Shown in pieces: positions 33,305 to 41,864 of a stretch of DNA of 64,000 bases (its first letter is position 1; every line of letters begins with the position of its first letter). Under the pieces are notes generated by a model, which worked only from the letters and a program-made list of their open reading frames with translations, was not told where the DNA came from and did no database searches. The position numbers and the translations under genes are program-made. Source of the DNA: Bog-756 sp963756515 (GTDB lineage: Bacteria > Actinomycetota > Acidimicrobiia > Acidimicrobiales > RAAP-2); NCBI GenBank assembly GCA_963756515.1, contig CAVWNV010000013.1, forward strand, positions 310,001-374,000, written 5' to 3'.

Positions 33305-35083
33305 ATGGTCGACCAAGTGATCCACAGAGAGGCCGACCCCGTCGGATCCGGGGGCCCGGTACGCCCCGGCGTCCCGGTGTCGTCGCACCACCGCGGGCCG
33401 GAGGAAGGCCGCCCGGGGCCCCGGCCCAACGGGTCGGGTCGACCCGATCTGGCCATCGGTGCCTTCACCCCGCACGGGCCCTGGACCATCGATCCCGACG
33501 GCATGACCTGGCGCTTCCCCTCGCCCACCTCGCCCGGGGTGGACGAACTCCGCCGGCAGGCCGCGGCCCTGGCCCACCGACTGGTCCGTCCCCAGCACCT
33601 GCCCTCGCTGGGGCGCCTGGCCACGGTGGGACTACAGCTGGGATCCGCCCTACTGGGCTGGGGCCTCCGCGATCGTGGCACCCCGTCGTCACGAACCGGT
33701 CTGTCGCGCCGGCTGCGGCCGGCGTTCGAGCGGCTCGGGCCGACCTATATCAAGTTGGGCCAGATCATCTCGTCGGGCGAGGGGATCTTCCCCGAGGAGC
33801 TGGTGGAGGAGTTCCGCCTCCTGCGGGACCGCGTTGCACCCGAGCCGTTCGATCAGGTCCGCCGGACCATCGAGGAGGATCTCGGACGCCCTCTCACCGA
33901 GGTCTTCGTCTCCTTCGACCGCGTCCCGATCGCCTCGGCCTCGATCGCCCAGGTCCATGCGGCCACGCTCCGGACCGGCGAACGGGTGGTGGTCAAAGTG
34001 CAACGACGCACCGTGGCGTCGTTGGTCCGGCTGGACATCGCGGCCATGTCGTGGATCGCCCCCATGCTGGTCGGCCGCATTCCCGTCGCCACATTGACCA
34101 ATCCACCGGCACTGGTCGAGCTGTTCGCCGAGACCATCGTCGAGGAGTTGGACTTCAGGCTCGAGGCCCAGAACATGCTGGACATCGCGGCGGTGTTCGC
34201 CTCCACCGGGCAGCGGTCCATCGTGGTGCCCCGCCCCCACCCGGTCCTCGTCACCCGCCGGGTGCTGGTGATGGAACACCTGCACGGATTCGCCTGGGGG
34301 AACGCGGCCGGCATGCGGGCGGCCGGGATCGACACGGCCGCGGTCCTGCGGTCCAGTCTCATCGCCTTCCTCGAGGGCGCCCTGCTCCACGGCGTGTTCC
34401 ACGGCGACCTCCACGGGGGCAACCTGCTGGTGCAGCCGGACGGAACGGTGGCCCTGCTGGACTTCGGCATCACCGGGCGGTTGGACGAACGGAAGCGGCT
34501 GGCCTTCCTCCGTCTGCAGATGGGAGCCACCACCAACAACGTGACCGTACAGGTGGAGGCCCTTCGGGATCTCGGTGCCCTGCCGGCCGACTCCGACGTC
34601 GAGGCTGTCATCAGGGATCTGGGCCTCGACCGACCCCCTGTCGACCCGACCACGCTCACCGCCGACGAGATGGTGGCCGAGCTCCGTGACGTGACCAAGG
34701 CGCTGCTGGGATACGGGGCCCGGATGCCCAAAGAGCTCATGCTGTTCGTGAAGGACATCCTGTTCCTCAACGGGGCCATGGCCACCATGGCCCCCGACGT
34801 GGACATCCTCGGCGAGATCCTCGCCGTGGTGACGTACTTCACCGAGCGGCACGGGGAACAGATCGCCCGCGAGGTCGGCGTGGACCTGGTGGAGACACCG
34901 ATCGACCTCGACGGGTACCGGGCCGCCATGGGCTTCCCCGACGAGACCGACCCCATCACCTTCCGTGACCTGCAGGAGCGGCGGGAGCTGATCCGCCGCC
35001 GCCTCCAGAGCCGCAGCGACCGGCCCGGTCGTCGCTCCTTCCTCCGGGCCATGTACCGGGTCGTCCGTCCCGAGCGCGACTGA
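33305..35083 (+). CDS. UbiB/AarF (ABC1/ADCK) atypical kinase family protein
   Basis: A 592-residue protein of the ABC1/UbiB protein-kinase-like family, whose members support isoprenoid-quinone or lipid metabolism, generally at membranes. The diagnostic KxGQ motif is in FERLGPTYIKLGQIISS. Further motifs are ASIAQVHAA (nucleotide loop), VVVKVQRR (Lys), EELDFRLEAQN, the catalytic loop VFHGDLHGGNLLV and LLDFGITGR. The first 70 residues are Pro/Gly-rich and probably disordered. It has its own leaderless-type promoter, so it may be independent of the fatty-acid genes. It ends 11 bp from the convergent trpA. Menaquinone genes elsewhere in the window give a possible functional link. Confidence 0.88.
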   Translation: MVDQVIHREADPVGSGGPVRPGVPVSSHHRGPEEGRPGPRPNGSGRPDLAIGAFTPHGPWTIDPDGMTWRFPSPTSPGVDELRRQAAALAHRLVRPQHLPSLGRLATVGLQLGSALLGWGLRDRGTPSSRTGLSRRLRPAFERLGPTYIKLGQIISSGEGIFPEELVEEFRLLRDRVAPEPFDQVRRTIEEDLGRPLTEVFVSFDRVPIASASIAQVHAATLRTGERVVVKVQRRTVASLVRLDIAAMSWIAPMLVGRIPVATLTNPPALVELFAETIVEELDFRLEAQNMLDIAAVFASTGQRSIVVPRPHPVLVTRRVLVMEHLHGFAWGNAAGMRAAGIDTAAVLRSSLIAFLEGALLHGVFHGDLHGGNLLVQPDGTVALLDFGITGRLDERKRLAFLRLQMGATTNNVTVQVEALRDLGALPADSDVEAVIRDLGLDRPPVDPTTLTADEMVAELRDVTKALLGYGARMPKELMLFVKDILFLNGAMATMAPDVDILGEILAVVTYFTERHGEQIAREVGVDLVETPIDLDGYRAAMGFPDETDPITFRDLQERRELIRRRLQSRSDRPGRRSFLRAMYRVVRPERD

Positions 35084-35094
35084 ACGAGAGCGAC

Positions 35095-35919
35095 TCAGGT
35101 TGCGTCGAGGGCGGCCCGCAGCGAGGCCACGAAGGAAGCTGCCCCCTCCGGACCCTCGCCCTCGAGCAGCCGGCGCACCAGGGCCGAGCCGACCACCACG
35201 CCGTCGGCGACCTGGCACACGTCGGCGGCCTGCCCGGGCGTGGACACCCCGATTCCCACACAGACCGGGAGATCGGTGGCGGCCACCAGTCTTCCCGCCA
35301 CCTGCCGGGACGTGTCGGCCAGCGCGGCCTGCTCGCCGGTCACCCCCATGCGCCCCACCGCGTAGACGAATCCTCTCGAGCGCCGACAGATGGCGGGGAT
35401 GCGTTCGTCCGGGGTCGAGGGAGCGGCCAGCAGGACCGTGGCCACCCCGGCCCGGTCGGCCGCGGCGGCCCATCCGTCGAGCTCTTCGAGGGGTAGGTCG
35501 GGGACGATGGCCCCGGCAACTCCGGAGGAGGCCATCGTGCCGGCCATACGGTCGGGTCCGGCCCGATCGATCACGTTGAAGTAGGTCATCACCACGAGAG
35601 GCACCCCCACCTCGATCCGGCTGAGATCGGCCAGGATGCCGTCGGGCGTGGTGCCCCGTCGCAGAGCCCGCAGCGAGGCCTCCTGGATGGTGGCCCCATC
35701 GATCATCGGATCCGAGAACGGGATCCCGATCTCGATGGCATCGGCCCCGGCGTCGGCCAGGGCCTCCACCGTGAGCAGCCACTGGTCGTCCATCCCGCCG
35801 GTGACATAGGGGACGAGGAGTTTGTGACCGGCATCCCGACGGGCCCGCAGCGCCGTCTCGAGCTGACCCGGCTCCGACTCGTCGGAGCGACCGGCCGCGG
35901 TCCCCGCCTCCGCCCTCAT
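35095..35919 (-). CDS. trpA: Tryptophan synthase alpha chain
   Basis: A 274-residue TIM-barrel subunit that cleaves indole-3-glycerol phosphate and passes indole to TrpB. Catalytic Glu63 in AIEIGIPFSDP and Asp74 in MIDGATIQ have the same spacing as Glu49/Asp60 of the Salmonella enzyme. GIVPDLP-type and phosphate-binding (GIGVSTP, GVVVGSALV) segments are present. ATG at 35919 overlaps the trpB stop as ATGA; a longer open frame upstream is a shadow of trpB. Last gene of trpCFBA. Confidence 0.95.
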   Translation of the reverse strand: MRAEAGTAAGRSDESEPGQLETALRARRDAGHKLLVPYVTGGMDDQWLLTVEALADAGADAIEIGIPFSDPMIDGATIQEASLRALRRGTTPDGILADLSRIEVGVPLVVMTYFNVIDRAGPDRMAGTMASSGVAGAIVPDLPLEELDGWAAAADRAGVATVLLAAPSTPDERIPAICRRSRGFVYAVGRMGVTGEQAALADTSRQVAGRLVAATDLPVCVGIGVSTPGQAADVCQVADGVVVGSALVRRLLEGEGPEGAASFVASLRAALDAT

Positions 35920-37082
35920 GACCGGAGGATGTCGCGGACCTGGGCCACGTCCTTGTCGCCTCGTCCGGACAGGTTGACGAGGACGGTCGACCCGGACGGC
36001 AGATCGTCGGTCCCGGCACGCGCCATCACCCAGGCCAGGGCATGGGCCGACTCGAGCGCCGGGAGGATGCCCTCGGTGCGGGCCAGGCGCTGGAAGGCTT
36101 CGAGCACCTCGTGGTCGCCGGCGCACTCGTAGCGGGCCCGGCCGACCGCACCCAGATGGGCGTGCTCCGGACCGATGCCCGGATAGTCCAACCCGGCCGA
36201 GATCGAGTGGGCCTCGAGGATCTGGCCGGCCTCGTCCTGCATCAGGGAGCTCCTCATCCCGTGGAGCACGCCGGGCACGCCCGTCGTCATGGCCGCGCCC
36301 CCGGCCGCCTCCACGGCCACCAAGGCCGACGATGTGACGTCGGCGAATCCGGCGAAGATGCCGGCGGCATTGGAGCCTCCTCCGGCGCAAGCCACCACGA
36401 CGTCGGGATCGGCACCATCGAGGATACGGTGGCACTGGCCCCGGGCCTCGTCGCCGATGATGCGCTGGAACTCGCGCACCATCCACGGGTAGGGATGCGG
36501 GCCCATCACCGATCCCAGGCAGTAGTGGGTGTGTTCCACCGACGCCACCCAGTCCCTGAGGGCCTCGTTGACGGCGTCCTTCAGGGTCCGACTGCCGCTC
36601 GCCACCGGACGGACCTCGGCACCCAACAGCTCCATTCGGAACACGTTGAGCTCCTGGCGTTGGGTGTCCACCTCGCCCATGTAGACGACGCACTCCATGC
36701 CGAAGAGGGCAGCCGCGGTGGCGGTGGCCACGCCGTGCTGGCCCGCGCCGGTCTCGGCGATCAGCCGGCGCTTCCCCATCCGCCGGGCCAACAGGCCCTG
36801 GCCGATGACGTTGTTGAGCTTGTGGGACCCGGTATGGGCCAGGTCCTCCCGTTTGAGCAACAGCCTGATCCCGAGCTCTTCGGACAGTCGGCCGCACTCG
36901 GTCACCGGGGTGGGTCGGCCGCCGTAGTCGCGCAGGATGCCCTCGAACTCGGCGTGGAAGGAAGGATCGGCCCAGGCCGACCGGAAGGCCTCTTCCAGCT
37001 CGAGACAGGCCGGGACCAGCGATTCGGGGACGAACCGACCCCCGAACTGGCCGAACCGCCCACTTGGGCCGGGGTCGCCCAT
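35916..37082 (-). CDS. trpB: Tryptophan synthase beta chain
   Basis: A 388-residue PLP enzyme joining indole and serine. PLP Lys88 in LAHTGSHKLNN, Glu in IAETGAGQHGVATAT, the phosphate loop CAGGGSNAAGIF and the C-terminal SGRGDKDVAQV are intact. The ATG at 37082 is 11 bp after the trpF stop. The frame runs upstream without a stop through trpF and trpC to 38654, which could be mistaken for a fusion, but the intervening translation alternates between real and nonsense sequence because of the two frameshifts. Confidence 0.95.
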   Translation of the reverse strand: MGDPGPSGRFGQFGGRFVPESLVPACLELEEAFRSAWADPSFHAEFEGILRDYGGRPTPVTECGRLSEELGIRLLLKREDLAHTGSHKLNNVIGQGLLARRMGKRRLIAETGAGQHGVATATAAALFGMECVVYMGEVDTQRQELNVFRMELLGAEVRPVASGSRTLKDAVNEALRDWVASVEHTHYCLGSVMGPHPYPWMVREFQRIIGDEARGQCHRILDGADPDVVVACAGGGSNAAGIFAGFADVTSSALVAVEAAGGAAMTTGVPGVLHGMRSSLMQDEAGQILEAHSISAGLDYPGIGPEHAHLGAVGRARYECAGDHEVLEAFQRLARTEGILPALESAHALAWVMARAGTDDLPSGSTVLVNLSGRGDKDVAQVRDILRS

Positions 37083-37093
37083 GATCTCGGCGG

Positions 37094-37859
37094 TCAACGC
37101 TCGTCCTGCCAGTCGAAGGGTCCGGAGGTGTCGCCCGGAAGGCCGGCGTCCCCGTCGGCGCCGACCCGGCCCGACCCGGGGCCGGTGGACGCGGCCACGG
37201 CACGGGCCGCGTCCCGGGCTGCAGCCACGAACTCGCGGAGTTTGCCCGGATCCTTGACGCCCGGAGACGCCTCGACCCCGCTGGACACGTCGACGCCCCA
37301 CGGGTGGAGATGGGCGATGGCGGCACCCACGTTCTCCGGTCGCAGTCCCCCCGACACGATGAGCCGGCTGGGATCGACGACCCCCTCGGCCAGACGCCAG
37401 TCGAACAGCTCGCCCGAACCGGGGTTGGCCCCGTCGATCAGGAGGGTCTGGGCCCCGAACAGGTGGAACCGGTCGATGTTGCGATGACCGGCCGGGAACG
37501 CCTTGATGGTCCAACTGGTCCGGGCCCGGATCCACTGGGTGGCCTCGATGGACTCCACGCCGTGCAGCTGGACACCGCCCAGACCGATCTGGTTGGCGAT
37601 GTCCACCACGCGCTCGAGGGGCCTCGTCCCGGAAGACCCCGACCGTCACGATCTCGTGGGGCAGACGCTTCACGATGTCGGCCACGGCCGTGGGGGCCAT
37701 CTGGCGCGGCGAGGGGGCGAAGACGAAGCCGACTGCTGACGCCCCCATGCCCACGGCCAACAGCGCGTCGGCTTCCGAGGTGATCCCGCAGATCTTGACG
37801 AACGGACCGTCCCGCTCCTCGTCGGGCTCGTCGTTGCCGCTGAGCACCGGTGGGGTCAC
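37094..37859 (-). CDS. trpF: Phosphoribosylanthranilate isomerase, apparent +1 frameshift
   Basis: TIM-barrel enzyme converting PRA to CdRP. The N-terminal part starts at GTG 37859 (GTGA overlap with the trpC stop) and shows FVKICGITSEADALLAVGMG and IVTVGVFRDEA. The C-terminal part, in another frame, continues VVDIANQIGLGGVQLHGVES, DGANPGSGELFDW, SGGLRPENV and GVDVSSGVE. The switch falls at a GGGG run (plus-strand 37618-37621); removing one G restores FRDEA-LERVVDIAN, with the same spacing as the E. coli protein. Nothing else is decayed, so a sequencing error or a very recent mutation is likelier than an old pseudogene. Confidence 0.88.
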
Positions 37860-38648
37860 GATCCGGTCCCGAGGAGCTCGGCCACCGCGGCGCGTCGGTC
37901 CCCCGAACGGACCAGGTGCTCCCCCACCAGCACCGCCTGGTAGCCGGCGTCGGCCAGCCGGCGGACGTCGCCCACCCCCCCGATGCCCGATTCCGCCACC
38001 GCCGTCACCGAGGAGGGCAGCAGTGCCCCCAGCCCCAGGGCCCGCTCGTGGTCGACCTGGAACGTGTGCAGGTCCCGCTGGTTGACCCCGACCAGGTCGG
38101 CGCCGGCCTCGAGGGCCCGCTTCACCTCGAGCTCGTCGTGGACCTCGACCAGCGCGTCCAGCGAACACCGGTGGGCCAGGGCCAGGAACGCGCTCGAGTT
38201 CGGCGTCGGTCAGTACCGCGGCGATCAGGAGCACGGCGTCGGCACCCATGGTCCGGGCGTCGCACACATCGAGGGCGCTGACGGTGAAGTCCTTGCGCAG
38301 TACCGGCAGCGTGCCGGCGGCGCGGGCGGCCCTGAGGTCGTCCGGCTCGCCACCGAAGAATTCCCGGTCGGTCAGGACGGAGAGGCAGGCGGCCCCACCG
38401 GCCTGGTACTCGGAGGCCACCGCGGCCGGGTCGAGCAAGGGGTCGAGATCGCCCTTGGACGGTGAGCGTCGCTTGATCTCGGCGATCAAGGCCACCCCGT
38501 CCCTGTCGGCCGCTCCGGTGATGGTTCCCGTGAAGGGACGGACGGGACCGGCTCGCTCGGCCTGTTCGATGGCGGCGTCGATGTCGCGACGGTCGTCGGC
38601 CGCCTCGGCCCGATGGGCGGCAACGATGGTGTCGAGGTACGCCGGCAT
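37856..38648 (-). CDS. trpC: Indole-3-glycerol phosphate synthase, apparent +1 frameshift
   Basis: A 264-residue-equivalent TIM-barrel enzyme closing the indole ring. The N-terminal part has LIAEIKRRSPSKGDLDP, SVLTDREFFGG, LRKDFTVSALDV and ADAVLLIAAVLTDAEL. Near 38192 the frame changes, and the other frame continues AFLALAHRCSLDALVEVHDE, then AGADLVGVNQRDLHTF and VAESGIGG to the stop at 37856. Deleting one base near 38192 gives a normal-length protein with E. coli-like spacing. The ATG at 38648 lies 9 nt after TAGGAT, making it the probable head of a leaderless trpCFBA transcript. Confidence 0.9.
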
Positions 38649-38657
38649 GGCCACCCG

Positions 38658-38663
38658 ATCCTA
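38658..38663 (-). promoter_or_regulatory. -10 box TAGGAT, leaderless start of trpC
   Basis: TAGGAT 9 nt before the ATG at 38648; it rules out the GTG at 38654, which would be only 3 nt away. No leader peptide with Trp codons fits upstream. Confidence 0.55.
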
Positions 38664-38831
38664 CCAACGATCCCCTTCGTCCCCGGCCGCGTCCCGGGGA
38701 TGAGTGCGGGCGAATTGGCTGGTCTACAACGAATTCGGCCGGGCCGGTCCCGGTCGGGGCGGCAGTCGGCTCCTTACACTTTCCTAACCACGGTGGGCGA
38801 CCATGGCGGTCATGGTGGCAGGCTGGAGTCC

Positions 38832-39560
38832 ATGGTGGCGAGCGAGGACACGGTGGTGGTCATCGAGGACGATCACCACATCTCCGACCTGGTGGCCATG
38901 TATCTGAGGCGGGACGGCTTCCGGGTACTCCAGGCCGACGATGGCACGGCCGGACTGGCCATCGTGGACCGCGAGGACCCGGTACTGGTCATCGTGGATA
39001 TCGGCCTGCCCGGGGAGCTCGACGGTTTCGATGTCTGCCGCCGCCTCCGCCGCGACGACACGTCGGCCCACCCCCGGGGCGGTGCCGGGTCGGGCGGTCC
39101 CGGTGGGACACCGGTACTGATCCTCAGCGCCCGGGACGACGAGGTGGACCGGGTCCTGGGTCTCGAGCTCGGAGCCGACGACTACGTGACCAAGCCGTTC
39201 TCGGCCCGGGAGCTGGTGGCCCGGGTGCACGCCATCCTCCGTCGCACCACCGCGGTGTCGCCCGCTCCCGCTCCGACCGTGGTCCGTCTGGGCGCCATCG
39301 AGGTCGACACGGGACGCCGGGAGGTGCGGCGGGCCGGTGCCGTGGTGGCCCTGGCCACCCGCGAGTTCGATCTGCTCGCCTACCTGGCCGCCAACCTCGG
39401 ACTGGCGCTGTCCCGGCGGCAGCTCCTCGACGGCGTGTGGGGCGACGACTGGTACGGCGACGAACGCACCGTGGACGTCCACGTGCGCCAGCTCCGCAAG
39501 AAGCTGGGCGAGGACCTACCCCTGGCCACGGTCTGGGGAGTCGGCTACCGCATGGGATGA
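38832..39560 (+). CDS. OmpR/PhoB-family response regulator
   Basis: A 242-residue regulator. The receiver domain has the acidic pocket VIEDDHH, phospho-acceptor Asp56 in VIVDIGLPGEL and Lys in DYVTKPFSAREL. An unusual Gly/Pro-rich insertion (SAHPRGGAGSGGPGG) lies before beta-4. The winged-helix DNA-binding domain (about 145-240) ends with ERTVDVHVRQLRKKLGED and ATVWGVGYRMG. The ATG at 38832 and GTG at 38835 are both possible; GGAG at 38825-38828 suits the GTG slightly better. It overlaps its kinase as ATGA. Confidence 0.9.
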   Translation: MVASEDTVVVIEDDHHISDLVAMYLRRDGFRVLQADDGTAGLAIVDREDPVLVIVDIGLPGELDGFDVCRRLRRDDTSAHPRGGAGSGGPGGTPVLILSARDDEVDRVLGLELGADDYVTKPFSARELVARVHAILRRTTAVSPAPAPTVVRLGAIEVDTGRREVRRAGAVVALATREFDLLAYLAANLGLALSRRQLLDGVWGDDWYGDERTVDVHVRQLRKKLGEDLPLATVWGVGYRMG

Positions 39561-41032
39561 GACGCCGACTCACCATCGCCATCCTCCTGCTGATCGCGGC
39601 CACGGTCGTGGTCACGACGCTGGGTAGCTTCTTCTTCGTCCGCCGTGCCGCCATCTCGACCACGCAACAGGAGCTGGCCGGTCAGGCCCAGGCCATCTCG
39701 ACCACGTTCTCCGGGGTGGCCGACCGGAACCGGGTCACCTTCCGTCGGGAGCTCAAGACCATCGCCAAGGCCGGCGCCTTCGCCGGCGCGGACTTCGTCC
39801 GGATCGATCCGGACGGGACGATCCAGGGCACTCTCCCCTCGGGGATCACCCAGGGCCAGCTCGACGTGGGTGCCCTGCAGGCCGGGGACCAGGTCACCGG
39901 CCACACCTCGACGCTGCTGGCCTACTCGGCCGTGCCGACGCCGCTAGCCACGGTCAAGTCCTTCGTGCCCGTGCTGGTCGTCACCCGCCAGATCCACAAC
40001 CCGGCCAACGGGATCCGGTACTTCGGCTGGGTCGGCGTGATCGCGCTGGCGGTGGCGGCACTGGTGGCCGCAGCGCTGGCCCGGCGGTTCACCCGTCCCC
40101 TGGTGGCCGCGGTGGCCACGACCGGGCGCATCGCCTCGGGCGACCTCGACGCCACCGTGACCGTGGGGCGCCGGGAGGACCCCGAGTTCGTCCAGCTGGC
40201 CGAGTCGATCAACACCATGGGCGCCAACCTGGTGCGGGCCCGCGATCAGGAGCGTCAGTTCATCCTGTCCGTCTCCCACGAGCTGCGAACCCCGCTGACC
40301 TCCATACGTGGCTACGCCGACGCGGTGGTGGACGGGACGGCCGACGACCCCGTGGCCGCGGCGACCGTCATCAGGACCGAAGCCCATCGGCTGGAACGAC
40401 TGGTCCAGGACCTGCTGGATCTGGCCCGGCTGGATGCCGACCGGTTCTCCCTCGACATCCGGACCGTCGACGGGGCCATGGTGGCCCGCCAGGTGGCCGA
40501 CGGCTTCCGGCCACGCGGTGACGAGCTCGGGCTCGAGCTGTCGACCGTCCCCGGTTCCGAGCAGCCGCTGTGGGTGGACGCCGACGCCGACCGGTTGGCC
40601 CAGGTGGTGGCCAACCTGGTGGAGAACGCGTTCTCCTTCGCCCGCCACCGGGTCGTGGTCGGATCGGGGGTGGTGGCCGGATCCCCGACCATCTGGGTGT
40701 CCGATGACGGCCCCGGCATCCCGGCCGCGCAGCTCCCCCGCGTCTTCGAGCGCCACTTCAGTTCGGACCGGGCCGGAGGCCGGAGGAAGGGTTCGGGGCT
40801 CGGGTTGGCCATCGTGGCCGAGCTGGCCGCGGCCATGGGCGCCGGGGTCAGGGCCGAGTCCACCGGTGCCGGTGAAGGGACGACCATGTTGATCTGGTTC
40901 CATCCGGCCACGGCCACGGCTCCGGCCGCGACCCCGACCGCACTGCCACCCCCACCCGACGCGGCTCCACCGGGCCCATCCGCGTATCCGCCCCAGCCCA
41001 CCCCGGCGACGGGGAGGGGATCCGATGGGTGA
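39557..41032 (+). CDS. Sensor histidine kinase (HAMP, HisKA, HATPase)
   Basis: A 491-residue membrane kinase, partner of the regulator at 38832. First helix (LTIAILLLIAATVVVTTLGS), a roughly 110-residue external sensor region without a recognised fold, second helix (WVGVIALAVAALVAAALA), then HAMP (ARRFTRPLVAAVATTGRIAS). The phosphorylated His241 is in SVSHELRTPLTS. The ATPase domain has N-box NLVENAFSFA, VSDDGPGIPA and GSGLGLAIVAEL. The C-terminus is Pro/Ala-rich. ATG at 39557 overlaps the regulator stop. The signal is unknown. Confidence 0.92.
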   Translation: MRRRLTIAILLLIAATVVVTTLGSFFFVRRAAISTTQQELAGQAQAISTTFSGVADRNRVTFRRELKTIAKAGAFAGADFVRIDPDGTIQGTLPSGITQGQLDVGALQAGDQVTGHTSTLLAYSAVPTPLATVKSFVPVLVVTRQIHNPANGIRYFGWVGVIALAVAALVAAALARRFTRPLVAAVATTGRIASGDLDATVTVGRREDPEFVQLAESINTMGANLVRARDQERQFILSVSHELRTPLTSIRGYADAVVDGTADDPVAAATVIRTEAHRLERLVQDLLDLARLDADRFSLDIRTVDGAMVARQVADGFRPRGDELGLELSTVPGSEQPLWVDADADRLAQVVANLVENAFSFARHRVVVGSGVVAGSPTIWVSDDGPGIPAAQLPRVFERHFSSDRAGGRRKGSGLGLAIVAELAAAMGAGVRAESTGAGEGTTMLIWFHPATATAPAATPTALPPPPDAAPPGPSAYPPQPTPATGRGSDG

Positions 41033-41816
41033 CGTGGTACTGGTCACCGGTGCGTCGTCGGGGATCGGACGGGCCTGCGCCGACCGGTTGCACGATCGGG
41101 GATGGACGGTGGTGGGTGCCAGCCGTCGAGCCCGGGCTTCGGGTAGCTGGTCGCCTCTGATCATGGACGTGGACCGTGACGACTCCGTGGATCGGGCCAT
41201 GGACGCTCTGCTGGCCGACCACGGCCGGCTCGACGCCGTCGTGGTCTGCGCCGGGTGGGGTCTGGCCGGAGCCGCGGAGGAGACGCCGATGGCCGACGCG
41301 CACGACCAGTTCGAGACCAACTTCTGGGGCGTGGTGCGGGTGGTCCGACGGGCGCTGCCGGTCATGCGGAGCCGGGGCCGGGGCCACCTCGTGCTCATGA
41401 GTTCGATCGGGGGCATCGTCAGTCTCCCCTTCCAGGCGTTCTACAGCGCCAGCAAGTTCGCCCTGGAGGGATACGGCGAAGCCCTGGCCTACGAGGTCGC
41501 ACCTTTCGGCATCGAGGTCACCCTGGTCCAGCCGGGCAACGTGGTCACCGGCTTCACCGCCCAGCGCCGCGACGTGACGCTCGGCGGCGCCTATGCGGCC
41601 GCGGCCCACACCGCGGTGGGGAAGATGGTCCAGGACGAGTCCGACGGGGTGCCGCCCGACGACGTGGCCTCGGTCGTGCAGCGGATCCTCGAGGCCCGAC
41701 GGCCGCCCCGACGACGTTCGGTCGGGAAACTGGGCGAGCGGATCGGCATCCCGGCCAAGCGCCTCCTGCCGTACCGCATCTTCGAGAAGGCGGCCACGGG
41801 TAGTCTCGGCGTCTGA
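41025..41816 (+). CDS. Short-chain dehydrogenase/reductase (SDR)
   Basis: A 263-residue NAD(P)-dependent oxidoreductase of the classical SDR type. Cofactor motif LVTGASSGIGRA, CAGWG in place of NNAG, catalytic Ser in SSIGGIVSLPFQAF and the Tyr-x3-Lys in YSASKFALEGYGEAL. The substrate cannot be inferred. The start overlaps the kinase gene by 8 bp, so it is probably expressed with the two-component system. The C-terminus (KRLLPYRIFEKAATGSLGV) resembles SDRs acting on lipid-like substrates, which is only suggestive. Confidence 0.88.
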   Translation: MGDVVLVTGASSGIGRACADRLHDRGWTVVGASRRARASGSWSPLIMDVDRDDSVDRAMDALLADHGRLDAVVVCAGWGLAGAAEETPMADAHDQFETNFWGVVRVVRRALPVMRSRGRGHLVLMSSIGGIVSLPFQAFYSASKFALEGYGEALAYEVAPFGIEVTLVQPGNVVTGFTAQRRDVTLGGAYAAAAHTAVGKMVQDESDGVPPDDVASVVQRILEARRPPRRRSVGKLGERIGIPAKRLLPYRIFEKAATGSLGV

Positions 41817-41851
41817 CCGCGCCCGGGGCGGCCCGGTCGACGAGAAGCAGA

Positions 41852-41857
41852 AGGAGG
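41852..41857 (+). promoter_or_regulatory. Strong ribosome-binding site (AGGAGG) of the gene at 41865
   Basis: AGGAGG, 7 nt before ATG 41865; one of few canonical Shine-Dalgarno sequences here. Confidence 0.75.
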
Positions 41858-41864
41858 AGCCCCC

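Noticed and set aside
37610..38200. Common programmed +1 frameshift site in trpC and trpF, because both contain CTCGAGCGCGT at the switch
   Set aside because: The shared word is read in different frames in the two genes (before the shift in trpC, after it in trpF), so it cannot act as the same slippery site; probably coincidence.
35916..38654. Apparent 912-codon trpC-trpF-trpB fusion protein
   Set aside because: The frame stays open only because of GC bias. Real TrpC and TrpF sequence alternates with nonsense, trpF and trpB have their own starts, and the proper continuations are in another frame.
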